Shown here: positions 17,689 through 26,824 of the stretch, piece after piece
Layout of the letters: each line of letters opens with the position of its first letter
Numbering within the stretch: the first letter of the stretch is position 1
From: CADEER01 sp965216585
GTDB taxonomy: Bacteria; Desulfobacterota; Binatia; HRBIN30; CADEER01
Reading direction: 5' to 3'
DNA: 64,000 nucleotides
NCBI GenBank assembly: GCA_965216585.1
Contig: CBDCGC010000003.1
Coordinates: forward strand, 3,534,001-3,598,000
Notes under the pieces: model-generated
What the model was told of the DNA's origin: nothing
Database searches by the model: none
Seen by the model: only the letters and a program-made list of their open reading frames with translations
Made by a program: the position numbers and the translations under genes

Positions 17689-18426
17689 ATGGATTCCGGT
17701 TTCCTCTCCGAGGCCTTCGTTTCCTTTCAAGGCGAAGGGGCTGAAGTGGGGCGCAGGCATCTGTTCGTGCGTTTCGCCGGCTGCCCCTTGCGCTGTCGCT
17801 ACTGCGACACCCCGGCCAGCCTCGTTCCGACCAAGAGCTTCGTCGCCCATGCTGCGGGCTATGAGGAAACCCTCGACAATCCGTTGTCGCCCGCAGCCCT
17901 TCTCGAATCGGTCGGGAAACTCCTGAGTAGTCAGGGGAGTACAGTCGACGGGACGGCGTTCACCGGCGGCGAGCCGCTGTCTCAGGCGCCGTTTCTCGCC
18001 GCTCTGCTCGGCTCTGGTGACCTGCCCCGTCCCTATCTCCTGGAGTCCAGTGGTACCCAGCCCGAGGCGTTGAGCCGTGTTTTGCCGATCGTGGACATTG
18101 TGAGTATGGATATCAAGTTGCCGTCAAATTCCGGGGAAACAGCGTTTTGGGACGTGCACGAGCGATTTCTTGAAATGTCGGCAGATAAGGTCTACGTCAA
18201 GATGCTGGTCGACGACGGGACGGCGTTCGACGATGTCGAGCGCGCCAGTCGCATGGTGGCTGCCGCGGGGCCGGACATCGCCGTGTATCTGCAGCCGATT
18301 TCTTCACCAAATCAAATGGTTGTGATCGACCCGGTGCGTCTTGGCGGGTTCTTTCGGACGGCTCGAGAGTGGGTGAAGGAAGTCCGCGTCGTACCGCAGA
18401 TCCACAAGATGCTCGGTCTCCCCTGA
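17689..18426 (+). CDS. queE: 7-carboxy-7-deazaguanine synthase
   Basis: A radical SAM enzyme that converts 6-carboxytetrahydropterin to 7-carboxy-7-deazaguanine in preQ0/queuosine synthesis. The 245-residue product opens with SEAFVSFQGEGAEVGRRHLF and has the cluster motif CPLRCRYC (CxxxCxxC), followed by TGGEPLSQ. ATG 17689 is chosen (GGGGAAG just upstream); GTG 17662 in frame is an alternative. folE, for the first step of the same pathway, lies 1.3 kb downstream on the same strand. Confidence 0.9.
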   Translation: MDSGFLSEAFVSFQGEGAEVGRRHLFVRFAGCPLRCRYCDTPASLVPTKSFVAHAAGYEETLDNPLSPAALLESVGKLLSSQGSTVDGTAFTGGEPLSQAPFLAALLGSGDLPRPYLLESSGTQPEALSRVLPIVDIVSMDIKLPSNSGETAFWDVHERFLEMSADKVYVKMLVDDGTAFDDVERASRMVAAAGPDIAVYLQPISSPNQMVVIDPVRLGGFFRTAREWVKEVRVVPQIHKMLGLP

Positions 18427-18590
18427 GTCAGGTCAGCATTAATACAACAATGTTTGTATCGAGTCGCAGGCGAACGAGGGTGTATACCGTTTTGTGAGTT
18501 TTTCATTGACATTTCCGCCGCCTGTGGTGTAACCGGGGCGGTATTCTGTTATAAAGCGGGTTTGAGATTGCGGAAGGTCGACGGGCGAGC

Positions 18591-19625
18591 GTGGCAAAGT
18601 CAGAGATCATCAAACGGGATGGCATATCGATTGCGAGCGAATACGGCCTTCCCAAGGTGAATGCGGTCAAGCCGCTGGGATCTGCTTCGATCGGTTGCAA
18701 GCACTTCCTTCTCGAGACCAGCCGCGGCAAGTTCATCATCGATCTCGATTCGATCAAGAGCGAGCTCGAGCTCAAGCGCGAACACGATCTCGTCTTGTTT
18801 CTGCGTAAACAGGGCTACCCGTGCCGTGCTCCGTTGGCCGACAACCGCGGACGTCACTTCCACGAGTACCAGGGCAAGTTGCTCTCGGTGTATCGCCGCA
18901 TCGATGGCCACGAGCTGAATGTCGATTCGGTCAGCGCCGGTCAGTTGGAAGACGTCGGCCGCGTGATGGCCGACCTCCACCTCGTCACCAAGGCTTATAA
19001 GAAGGGCGGGGAGAACCACTTCGCCTTCGATCGGGTGGCGGAGCTCTACGATTCTGTTCGCGGTCGCCTGCCGTCGTACATGAGGAAAATCGTACGCACG
19101 CTCGATGAAGAGCTCGAGTACTTGCAGAACTACCTGGAAATGAAGCTGCCGAAGGGGACGATCCACGGCGACGTGCGACCTTCGCGGCTCATCGTCAAGG
19201 GCGAAAAGGTGGTTGCGCTGCTGCACTTCGAGATTGCCGGTCGCGGCAAGTTCATTCTCGACCTGGCGACGGCGGTCAACTCTCTGTGCTTCGCCGGTGG
19301 GCAATACGATCTCAAACGCTTCGAGTCGCTGATTGCCGGTTATGAATCGCTGCGCACCCTCTCCCTGGCTGAGTGGGATGCCTTCCCCAACGAGCTCCGC
19401 TTTTCGGCGTTTCGCTTCACCATTGCTCGGCTGAGCGACTTCTTTGCCAGCAGTGGGGACGACCGCCAGGAAATCAACAAAGACGTACAGGACTTCTACG
19501 AGCGTCTGCTCATACTTCGGCGTGAGAAAGATGGCGGTATGGAGTCGATGCTGATGGCGATGGCTACTGGCTACGACTACCGCAAGTACCAGAAGGTCAA
19601 GGCGGTCGAACGCCGCAGCCGCTGA
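18591..19625 (+). CDS. Homoserine-kinase-like (APH fold) protein, degenerate motifs
   Basis: 344 residues that align by eye with type II homoserine kinase/choline-kinase-like proteins: the ATP-binding N-lobe (IGCKHFLLETSRGKFIIDL), GYPCRAPLADNRG, GRVMADLHLVTKAY and the catalytic-loop region TIHGDVRPSRLIVKGE followed by LLHFEIAGRGKFILDLA. In active kinases the loop reads HGDxxxxN and the next motif begins with Asp; here the Asn is Arg and that Asp is His, although the HGD Asp remains. It may therefore be a pseudokinase or a diverged enzyme. GTG start at 18591. It sits between queE and folE. Confidence 0.7.
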   Translation: MAKSEIIKRDGISIASEYGLPKVNAVKPLGSASIGCKHFLLETSRGKFIIDLDSIKSELELKREHDLVLFLRKQGYPCRAPLADNRGRHFHEYQGKLLSVYRRIDGHELNVDSVSAGQLEDVGRVMADLHLVTKAYKKGGENHFAFDRVAELYDSVRGRLPSYMRKIVRTLDEELEYLQNYLEMKLPKGTIHGDVRPSRLIVKGEKVVALLHFEIAGRGKFILDLATAVNSLCFAGGQYDLKRFESLIAGYESLRTLSLAEWDAFPNELRFSAFRFTIARLSDFFASSGDDRQEINKDVQDFYERLLILRREKDGGMESMLMAMATGYDYRKYQKVKAVERRSR

Positions 19626-19739
19626 TCGAGTCGTTCGAGTTGGCCCTGGAGCCGGCGGTCTGGGACGTCTCCAACGATGGCGAAGTTGCGCCGGGCTCGT
19701 CCACGCGGCGTCTGTTGAAAGCGAAAGGCTGGTTTTCGG

Positions 19740-20306
19740 ATGAGTGACGGAATCAACCCGCTCGTCGAGTCGCTTCTCGGTGAGCTCGGCGAAGACCCCC
19801 AGCGCGAGGGGTTGGTCAAGACACCGGAACGCGTGGCTCGCTCGCTGCGTTTTCTGACCAAGGGATACGAGCAGGATCCGGCGAGAATCATCGGCGATGC
19901 CCTCTTCAAGGAAGAATACGAAGAGATGATCGTCATGAAGGACATCGATTTCTACTCGCTGTGCGAGCACCATATGTTGCCCTTCTTCGGCAAGGCGCAC
20001 GTGGCCTATATTCCGCAGGGGCGCATCGTCGGAATCTCCAAGATTGCCCGCGTCGTCGAGGTCTACGCGCGCCGTTTGCAGGTTCAGGAACGACTGACCA
20101 AGCAGGTGGCGCAGACGATGATGGAACAGCTCGACCCCGCCGGTGTCGCCGTCGTCGTCGAGGCCGAGCATTTGTGCATGCGGATGCGCGGCGTCGAGAA
20201 ACAAAACTCCATCGTCGTCAGCTCTGCCGTGCTCGGTGTCTTCCGCAGCAGCCAGGAGACTCGCGAGGAGTTCATGAGCCTCGTGCACAACGGAATCCGC
20301 CGCTGA
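19740..20306 (+). CDS. folE: GTP cyclohydrolase I
   Basis: A 188-residue FolE that converts GTP to 7,8-dihydroneopterin triphosphate for folate and deazaguanine synthesis. The zinc-site motif is SLCEHHMLPFFGKAHVAYIP, with the third ligand in VEAEHLCMRMRG; QREGLVKTPERVA opens the core. Length is typical. With queE upstream it may serve queuosine synthesis as well as folate. A short in-frame stretch, 19640-19747, overlaps its start. Confidence 0.96.
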   Translation: MSDGINPLVESLLGELGEDPQREGLVKTPERVARSLRFLTKGYEQDPARIIGDALFKEEYEEMIVMKDIDFYSLCEHHMLPFFGKAHVAYIPQGRIVGISKIARVVEVYARRLQVQERLTKQVAQTMMEQLDPAGVAVVVEAEHLCMRMRGVEKQNSIVVSSAVLGVFRSSQETREEFMSLVHNGIRR

Positions 20307-20331
20307 TCCGGGCGGCCGCGGGGAATTTCGA

Positions 20332-21120
20332 TCAAGCCAGGTGGCCGCGCACGAAGGGCAGTGAGCACGACAGGCCACCGTCGACGGCGATGGCCTGGCC
20401 GTTGACGTAGCTGCTGTCGTTGCTGGCGAGAAAGAGGGCCATCTCGGCGATCTCGACCGGTTGACCGGCGCGTTGCAACGGATTCAACTGGCCGATCTTG
20501 TGCTCGTTGCCGGACTGGCGGGCGACGTCGAAGAGGGGCTTGGTCATGCCGGTCTCGATCAGGCCGGGGCAAATGGCGTTGACGCGAACGCCGGTGCCCG
20601 CCAGTTGCATCGCCGATGTTTGCACCAGGTTGATGACGCCCGCCTTGGCGGCGCTGTACGGCGACGGACCGGCGCTGGCGCGCAGCCCAGCGACCGACGC
20701 CGTACAGATGATCGAGCCGCTCTTGCGCTCGCGCATCACCGTCGCCGCTTCGCGCACGGCGAGAAAAACGCCGATCAGGTTGACCTTGAGAACGTCCAAC
20801 CAATCGCCGACTCCCAGTTGGTCGAAGGGAAGGAAGTTGCCGCCGACTCCGGCGTTGGCGAACATCACATCGAGGCCGCCCAATTCGTTCTCGGCAAAGG
20901 CCACCAGCGATTTGACGTTCTCCTCCTCCGACGTGTCGAGGACAAACGCCTTGGCCCGGCCGCCGGCGGTCTCGATGGTGGCAGCGGTTTCGTTCACCGC
21001 CGCAGCGATGTCGGCGACGATCACCGTCGCCCCCTCACTGGCAAAACGCTCGGCGCTGGCGCGGCCGATGCCACTCGCTGCCCCCGTCACGATCGCCTTC
21101 TTGCCTGCCAGTCTACCCAT
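20332..21120 (-). CDS. Short-chain dehydrogenase/reductase
   Basis: A 262-residue classical SDR. Cofactor motif TGAASGIGRASAERFA, then VIVADI with Asp after beta-2 suggesting NAD(H) preference, the structural NAG in MFANAGVGG, and the catalytic Ser, YSAAK pair (ICTASVAG; PYSAAKAGVINL). It ends with the usual AIAVDGG. GGGAGGG lies just before the ATG at 21120. Substrate unknown; 3-oxoacyl reductase or alcohol dehydrogenase are both possible. It converges with folE. Confidence 0.88.
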   Translation of the reverse strand: MGRLAGKKAIVTGAASGIGRASAERFASEGATVIVADIAAAVNETAATIETAGGRAKAFVLDTSEEENVKSLVAFAENELGGLDVMFANAGVGGNFLPFDQLGVGDWLDVLKVNLIGVFLAVREAATVMRERKSGSIICTASVAGLRASAGPSPYSAAKAGVINLVQTSAMQLAGTGVRVNAICPGLIETGMTKPLFDVARQSGNEHKIGQLNPLQRAGQPVEIAEMALFLASNDSSYVNGQAIAVDGGLSCSLPFVRGHLA

Positions 21121-21264
21121 GGCGCCCTCCCGGCGGCCGCCGCGCGGCTCGCCATTCGTCTAGGTTGGAGAACTCTTCATGACAAGAATGCGAACGAGGC
21201 GCCAACCGCGAACAGGCGACCTCGGTGAAGACCGATCGACTCCGTGTAGCGGCCTGGTCGAAAC

Positions 21265-22383
21265 TCACGGCGCGCCGCTGGCGACACCGATTTCCTTCAC
21301 TGTGGTGGCGACTGCTTGCACGGCACGGCGCATGTCTTCAGGCTGGACGTCGCCGATGCAGCCGATGCGGAAGGTGTCGATGCTGGTCAGCTTGCCCGGG
21401 TAGATGAGAAATCCTCGCTGCGCCAGGTGGCCGTAGAAGGCGGCGAAGTCGAAGCTCGGATCGCTCGGGGTCAGGAAGGTTGCGATGATCGGGGCCTGCA
21501 CCTGGTCTTCGATCGCGGTGCGAAAACCGAGGCTGCGCATTCCTTCGATGAGCACGTCGCAGTTGCGTCGATAACGCTCCCCTCGCTTGGTCACGCCTCC
21601 TTCGTCACGATGGGCGCGCAGTGCGCGATCGAGGGCGGCCAAGACGTGCGTCGGCGGTGTGAAGCGCCACTGCCGGTTGGCCTTCATCGCTCGCCACTGG
21701 TCGTAGAGGTCGAGACTCAGCGAACGCGCATTGCCCCGAGAGCGCGCCAGCGCGCTCTCGGTGATGACGGCGAACGCGACACCCGGCACGCCTTCGAGAC
21801 ACTTGTTGCTCGACGCTACCAGCGCGTCGTAGCGAATCTGTCGTGCGCTCACGGAGATGGCGCCGAAAGAGCTGACCGCATCGACCAGCAGAGCCCGCCC
21901 GGCCTTCTCCACCGCCTCGGCGATGGGTTGCAAAGGGTTGAGAACGCCGGTCGTCGTTTCGCAGTGCACCATCGCCACGTGGCTGATCTTGGCATCGTCC
22001 TGCAAGGTCGCGGCGATGACGTCGGCGCTGAGAGGTCTGATTTCGTCGCCATCGAGAAGTGTGTGCTCGATCTCGAGAGCCTTGCAGATGTCGCCGATCC
22101 TCCTGCCGTAGGCGCCGTTGATCGGTACCAACACCTTGCCGTCGCGCGGGACCATGGTGCCGATCATCGCCTCGACCGCGAAGGTCCCGCTGCCCTGCAG
22201 GGGCACGCAGACGTGCGTCTCTCTCGCTTCGGCAATGTCGAGGATGTGGTCGAGAACACCGGCGTTGAGATCGAGGAATGCCTCGTCGCGCGAGCCCCAG
22301 TCGCGCAGCATCGCTTCTTTCGTCGAGCGCGCGGTGGTCAGCGGGCCGGGCGTCAGCAGCAGCGGTGTTTCTCGATCGCGCAT
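21265..22383 (-). CDS. phnW: 2-aminoethylphosphonate--pyruvate transaminase-like
   Basis: A 372-residue class V PLP enzyme. TPGPLTTARSTKEAMLRDWGSRD, VPLQGSGTFAVEAMIG, DAVSSFGA and SSNKCLEGVPG (Schiff-base Lys) are the PhnW signatures; PhnW transfers the amino group of 2-aminoethylphosphonate to pyruvate, giving phosphonoacetaldehyde. The frame is open to 22449, but the ATG at 22383 is preceded by TAGGAGG. No phosphonatase or phosphonate transporter is in the window, so it may work with distant genes or in phosphonate synthesis. Confidence 0.85.
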   Translation of the reverse strand: MRDRETPLLLTPGPLTTARSTKEAMLRDWGSRDEAFLDLNAGVLDHILDIAEARETHVCVPLQGSGTFAVEAMIGTMVPRDGKVLVPINGAYGRRIGDICKALEIEHTLLDGDEIRPLSADVIAATLQDDAKISHVAMVHCETTTGVLNPLQPIAEAVEKAGRALLVDAVSSFGAISVSARQIRYDALVASSNKCLEGVPGVAFAVITESALARSRGNARSLSLDLYDQWRAMKANRQWRFTPPTHVLAALDRALRAHRDEGGVTKRGERYRRNCDVLIEGMRSLGFRTAIEDQVQAPIIATFLTPSDPSFDFAAFYGHLAQRGFLIYPGKLTSIDTFRIGCIGDVQPEDMRRAVQAVATTVKEIGVASGAP

Positions 22384-22591
22384 CGTTCCTCCTAGCCCGG
22401 ATGATTCATGAATTCGAGGAACGACGTGCGGTTCACTGCTGTACCACAACGATTAGCGAGGCGGCTTCGGGGTTGTGCAGAATCGACCGTGTGTGAATTT
22501 TCCGATCTGGCAGGATGCGAAACGGGACCGGAATCCTTGAATCTGCGGGCGCTTCCAAAAATCCTCTGAATTTTCCAGGCTTGCAATCGAT

Positions 22592-22618
22592 GGACGACGC
22601 TTCTCCTCCGAGTCGTCC
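22592..22618 (-). terminator. Hairpin downstream of purA
   Basis: GGACGAC/GTCGTCC stem of seven pairs with a 13-base loop, starting four bases after the purA stop. There is no U tract, so it may be an mRNA 3' structure and not an intrinsic terminator. The rest of 22384-22591 shows no gene. Confidence 0.35.
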
Positions 22619-22621
22619 GGG

Positions 22622-23914
22622 CTACGAGGCGAAGGGGTTGCGCAGGAGGATGGTCTCGCGGCGGCGGGCGCCGACGGAGACGAGGAAGCTGGGCACACCG
22701 GTGAGGTCTTCCAGCGCTTGCACATAGCGCTGAGCGTTGGCGGGGAGATCGTCGAGCGCTCGGGCCCGGTCGAGCGGTTCGCTCCAGCCGGGCAGGTCTT
22801 CGTAGATCGGTACAATTCTCTCGACGGCGGCCTTGGCGGCGGGGAACGAATCGACGCGTGAGCCGTCGACCTCGTAGGCGGTGCAAACGCGGATTTTTTC
22901 GAAACCGGTGAGGACGTCGAGCTTGGTTACCGCCAGTCCGTCGAGGCCGTTGAGGCGCGCCGCCTGGCGTACCGCGACGGAGTCGAACCAACCGCAGCGG
23001 CGTGGCCGTCCGGTGGTCGCACCGAATTCATCCCCGCTTTCTTGCAGCCGCTTGCCGTTCTCGTCGTCGAGCTCGGTCGGGAACGGACCTGCACCGACAC
23101 GCGTCGTATAGGCTTTGCACATGCCGACGACCGTGCCGACGCGCTTTGGCGCAATTCCGGCACCGGTGGCGATGGCGCCCGAAACGGTGTTGGACGAGGT
23201 GACGAATGGATAGGTCCCGTGGTCGATGTCGAGCATCGTCCCTTGTCCACCTTCAAAGAGAACGCGCCGGCCCGAGGCGAGTGACTTGTCGAGATAGACG
23301 CTGGTGTCCGTCACATGCCCGGCCAGCTCGCCGCGCAGTCGGTTGCACTCGTCGAGTACCCAGGTGTAGTCGACTGCGTCGCCGCCGAGGATGTCGACCA
23401 GATAGCGGTTGCGCCGTTCGACGTTTGACCGCAGCAGGTCTGGAAACGTCGCCTCGTCGAGCAGGTCGGCAAAGCGAATCCCATCGCGCGCCATCTTGTC
23501 TTCGTAGGTGGGGCCGATTCCGCGCCCGGTGGTGCCGATCGCTGAGCCGCCGCGCATGCGCTCGCGCGCGCCGTCGATCGCCCGGTGGTAAGGCAGGATC
23601 AAGTGGGCGCGATCGCTGATTCTCAGGTGCTCGTCGTCCGCCAACAGTCCGCGCTGGCGCAGCGCGTCGCGCTCCTCGACCAGAACCCAGGGGTCGACGA
23701 CGACGCCGTTGCCGATGACGCAGACCTTGCCCTGCAAGACACCCGACGGGATCAGATGGACGACCGTCGTCTCCTCGCCGACGACCAGGGTGTGCCCGGC
23801 GTTGTTGCCTCCTTGAAAGCGCACGACGATATCGGCGTGCTCGGAGAGAATGTCGACGACTTTTCCCTTCCCCTCATCGCCCCACTGGGCTCCGACGATG
23901 GCAACCGCTGGCAT
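22622..23914 (-). CDS. purA: Adenylosuccinate synthase
   Basis: The 430-residue enzyme joins IMP and aspartate with GTP in AMP synthesis. Diagnostic motifs are GAQWGDEGKGKVVD at the start, GGNNAGHT, GTTGRGIGPTYEDKMARDGIR, and the base-recognition loop TGRPRRCGWFD. Full length. It begins three bases after the serA stop, so it belongs to the aminotransferase-serA-purA operon. Confidence 0.97.
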   Translation of the reverse strand: MPAVAIVGAQWGDEGKGKVVDILSEHADIVVRFQGGNNAGHTLVVGEETTVVHLIPSGVLQGKVCVIGNGVVVDPWVLVEERDALRQRGLLADDEHLRISDRAHLILPYHRAIDGARERMRGGSAIGTTGRGIGPTYEDKMARDGIRFADLLDEATFPDLLRSNVERRNRYLVDILGGDAVDYTWVLDECNRLRGELAGHVTDTSVYLDKSLASGRRVLFEGGQGTMLDIDHGTYPFVTSSNTVSGAIATGAGIAPKRVGTVVGMCKAYTTRVGAGPFPTELDDENGKRLQESGDEFGATTGRPRRCGWFDSVAVRQAARLNGLDGLAVTKLDVLTGFEKIRVCTAYEVDGSRVDSFPAAKAAVERIVPIYEDLPGWSEPLDRARALDDLPANAQRYVQALEDLTGVPSFLVSVGARRRETILLRNPFAS

Positions 23915-23917
23915 GGC

Positions 23918-25516
23918 TCAGAGGTCCAGTAGCTCGGCCGAGACGATCTCGGGCCGGGCGCGCAAGCGCTCGAGCACGGGGGCGGGGACGACATCGTCGA
24001 CGTGCACCAGCGACAAAGCCATGCCGCCCACCGCTTCGCGGCCGAGCTCGAGCCCGGCGATGTTGACCTCCGCCTCGCCGAGCAGGGTGCCGACAGCGCC
24101 GACCACTCCCGGTACGTCGTGGTTGTGCAACATCAAGATGTGTCCCTCTGGTATGGCTTCGAGGTGGAAGTGGTTGATTTTGACCAGGCGCACGACCTCT
24201 CGGCCGAATACCGCGCCGGCAACTTCGCTGGTGTGATCTGCCGTGCGCACGACGACTTTGATCTGGTTGACATAGCCGCTGGTGTACGAGGTCTTCGACT
24301 CGGTGACGCGGATTCCCCGTTCGCGTGCCAACTCGCGCGCATTCACATAGTTGACCGTGCTCGCTTCGAGCACCCTGTCGAGCAGGCCGCGAACGACGGC
24401 TACCGTCACCGGTTGCACGTCGCCGGTTGCCACCTCACCGCCGTATTCGACGGCGATCTCGGTTGGCGCTTGCTCGAGCAACTGCGCCTGCAAGGAGCCG
24501 AGCTTTTCACCGAGCGCCAGGTAGGGGCGCAGCAACTCGACCTGCTCGGCGCTGACCGACGGAACGTTCACCGCGTTGCGCGTGATGTCGCGCACCAGGT
24601 AGTCGACCATCTGTTCGGCGACGGCGACGGCAACGTTGACCTGCGCCTCCGTCGTCGCCGCGCCCAGGTGCGGTGTGCAGATCACGTTGTCGAGGGTGAG
24701 CAGCGGATGATCGGCCGCCGGAGGCTCTTCGGCAAAGACGTCGAGCGCCGCGCCGGCGAGGTGGCCGTCGCGCAAGGCGGCGGCGAGGTCGTCTTCTTCG
24801 ACGATGCCGCCGCGCGCGCAGTTGATCAGGCGCGAACCTTTTTTCATCCGTTGCAATTGATCGGCAGCGATCAAGTTGCGTGTATCGGCGGTGAGCGGCA
24901 GATGCAGCGAGACGAAGTCGGCGCGCTCGAGGAGGTCGTCCAACGGCATCAGCTCGACTCCGAGCTCGGCGGCCTTTTCCTCCGAGATGAACGGGTCGTA
25001 GGCGACGACCTTCATCTTCACGCCGCGCGCGCGTTCGGCGACCAAGCGCCCGATGTTGCCCAAGCCGACCACGCCGAGAACCTTGCCGCAGATTTCGGAG
25101 CCCGTGAAGCGCGATTTTTCCCACTTGCCGGCGCGCATCGACGCCGTTGCCTGGGGAATCGAGCGCGCCAGGGATAGCATCATGCTGATGGCGTGCTCGG
25201 CGGTGGTGACGTTGTTGCCGCCGGGTGTGTTCATGACGACGATGCCGCGCCGGGTCGCCGCGGCGACGTCGATGTTGTCGACGCCGATGCCGGCACGGCC
25301 GATGGCGCGCAGCTTTGTCGCCGCCCCCACCACCTCGCTCGTCACCGTCGTTCCCGATCGCATGATCAATCCGTCGTATTCTGGAATTGCCGCCAGAAGC
25401 TCATCCCCGCTCATCCCCGGCCGGGCGTCAAACGCAAAGTCGGCGTTCGCCGTCGCGGTCTCCAGGATCTCCAGGCCCTGTGGAGCGAGCTTGTCGCTGA
25501 CCAGTACCTTGGACAT
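23918..25516 (-). CDS. serA: D-3-phosphoglycerate dehydrogenase
   Basis: A 532-residue long-form SerA that oxidises 3-phosphoglycerate, the committed step of serine synthesis. Substrate and nucleotide-binding domains (GRAGIGVDNID; VVGLGNIGRLVAERARG; NCARGGIVEEDDL; catalytic region CTPHLGAATTEAQ), then the intervening ASB domain and a C-terminal ACT domain (HNHDVPGVVGAVGTLLGE) that normally senses serine. The start directly abuts the stop of the upstream aminotransferase gene. Confidence 0.96.
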   Translation of the reverse strand: MSKVLVSDKLAPQGLEILETATANADFAFDARPGMSGDELLAAIPEYDGLIMRSGTTVTSEVVGAATKLRAIGRAGIGVDNIDVAAATRRGIVVMNTPGGNNVTTAEHAISMMLSLARSIPQATASMRAGKWEKSRFTGSEICGKVLGVVGLGNIGRLVAERARGVKMKVVAYDPFISEEKAAELGVELMPLDDLLERADFVSLHLPLTADTRNLIAADQLQRMKKGSRLINCARGGIVEEDDLAAALRDGHLAGAALDVFAEEPPAADHPLLTLDNVICTPHLGAATTEAQVNVAVAVAEQMVDYLVRDITRNAVNVPSVSAEQVELLRPYLALGEKLGSLQAQLLEQAPTEIAVEYGGEVATGDVQPVTVAVVRGLLDRVLEASTVNYVNARELARERGIRVTESKTSYTSGYVNQIKVVVRTADHTSEVAGAVFGREVVRLVKINHFHLEAIPEGHILMLHNHDVPGVVGAVGTLLGEAEVNIAGLELGREAVGGMALSLVHVDDVVPAPVLERLRARPEIVSAELLDL

Positions 25517-26674
25517 TCAGGCGTCTCTCTCGGGTAGGGATTCCATCAGGACTTCCTGCGCCGCGCCGACGCCACGCCCCAACTCGAGCGGATGTCCGAA
25601 CTTCTTCAGTCCCATTTCCAGAGCGGCGAGGGCGGTGATGGTGTCGAAGGTGTCCATGTATCCGATGTGGGCGAGGCGCAGGATCTTGCCCTTCAGATGA
25701 TCCTGACCACCGGCGAAGGCGACTCCCATATCGTCGCGCAAATAGCCGTGCACCGCCTTGCCATCGACTGCCTCGGGAACGTGAATTCCGGTGGCAGCCG
25801 GACTCGGGTTGCGCGGCGCCAACAACTCCAGGCCGAGCGCTTGCGCGCCCGCTCGCGTCGCCCGCGCCAAACGGTCGTGCCGCGCATACACTTCGTCAAA
25901 ACCCTCTTCGCGCATCATTGCCAGCGCTTCGTCCAGACCAAAGATGAGCGAGATCGCCGGCGTGTAGGCGGTGCTGTTCTTCGCCTGGCTGGCGCGCTCT
26001 CGACTGAGGTCGAAGTAGAAGCGCGGCAGTGTCGAGGCGGCGGCGCGCTCCCAGGCGCGCTCACTGAGGGCCAGACACGCCAATCCGGGTGGCAGCATCA
26101 TCGCCTTCTGCGAGCCGGTGACGAGCACGTCGATTCCCCAGCGATCCATCGGAACTTCGTAGACACCGATCGCGGTAATACCGTCGACCACCAGCAGCGT
26201 GTCGCGATTCTTCGTCAACTGTGCAATCTCCTCGACCGGGTGGCAGACCGTCGTCGAGGTCTCGCTCGCCTGCACGAGCACACCGCGCGCCTTGGGGTGC
26301 TCCTCGAGAGCGCTGGCAACGGCGCCGACTTCGACGGGAGTTCCCCATTCGACGGTGATTTCGACCGGTTGCAGGCCGAAGGTCTTGGCCAGCTTGGTCC
26401 ACCGTTCGCCGAACTTGCCGCCGTTGACGACGATGACTTCATCGCCTGGCGCGAAACAGTTGACGATCGATGCCTCCATGGCGCCAGTGCCCGAGGACGC
26501 GAGCATCAGGACGTCGCCACGGGTGCCGAAGAGCTCGCGCAACCCCTGGCGAACACGGCCGAAGATCTCGCTGAACTGCGGTGTGCGGTGGTGGATGATC
26601 GGCTGCGACAAAGCCGCTCGCACGCGAGCGGGTACCGGTGTCGGCCCGGGGGCCAAAAGGAGCTGCTTGATCAC
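25517..26674 (-). CDS. Class V aminotransferase (serine-pathway type)
   Basis: 385 residues. LLAPGPTPVPARVRAALSQP, HHRTPQFSEIFG, LASSGTGAMEASIVN, VDGITAIGVY and TGSQKAMMLPPGLA (PLP Lys) identify the alanine/serine-glyoxylate aminotransferase group. Directly upstream of serA, it probably does the phosphoserine transaminase step, as such enzymes do in lineages without classical SerC; that role is inferred. The frame is open to 26983, but the conserved LLAPGPTP start and a GTGAGGT Shine-Dalgarno sequence favour GTG 26674. Confidence 0.85.
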   Translation of the reverse strand: MIKQLLLAPGPTPVPARVRAALSQPIIHHRTPQFSEIFGRVRQGLRELFGTRGDVLMLASSGTGAMEASIVNCFAPGDEVIVVNGGKFGERWTKLAKTFGLQPVEITVEWGTPVEVGAVASALEEHPKARGVLVQASETSTTVCHPVEEIAQLTKNRDTLLVVDGITAIGVYEVPMDRWGIDVLVTGSQKAMMLPPGLACLALSERAWERAAASTLPRFYFDLSRERASQAKNSTAYTPAISLIFGLDEALAMMREEGFDEVYARHDRLARATRAGAQALGLELLAPRNPSPAATGIHVPEAVDGKAVHGYLRDDMGVAFAGGQDHLKGKILRLAHIGYMDTFDTITALAALEMGLKKFGHPLELGRGVGAAQEVLMESLPERDA

Positions 26675-26676
26675 TG

Positions 26677-26805
26677 CTACCTCACGAAAATGGGCACAAA
26701 AAAACCTGAACCCCTGCGCAGCAGAGGCCCAGGCGTACGGCCTTCTGAACGTGAACACTCCCCCGCGGTTCGTTCCGCGCAGCGCCAGTCGTGCAAGAAC
26801 TTCAC
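26677..26805 (-). CDS. Candidate leader peptide ORF
   Basis: A 42-residue frame from GTG 26805 to TAG 26677-26679, overlapping the attenuator and ending just before the aminotransferase start. GGAGG at 26816-26820 lies 10 bases upstream. Serine codons are not strikingly concentrated (three TCA). If the promoter predicted at 26825-26853 is correct, the Shine-Dalgarno sequence falls at the very 5' end of the transcript, which weakens the case. The rest of 26806-27039, between the divergent genes, shows no further gene. Confidence 0.25.
   Translation of the reverse strand: MKFLHDWRCAERTAGECSRSEGRTPGPLLRRGSGFFVPIFVR
26698..26727 (-). terminator. Attenuator-like hairpin upstream of the serA operon
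   Basis: On the minus strand CCTCTGC-TGC-GCAGGGG forms a seven-pair stem (26711-26727), then TTCAGG and seven U residues (26698-26704). It lies only about 24 bases before the GTG start, inside the leader. An upstream CTGCGC could pair with the GCGCAG of the stem and act as an antiterminator. Regulation of serine genes by premature termination is inferred. Confidence 0.45.
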
Positions 26806-26824
26806 AAATTGTCGACCTCCGCCC

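Noticed and set aside
18600..20378. 592-codon frame opposite the kinase-like gene and folE
   Set aside because: Spans two real genes on the other strand; no motif seen.
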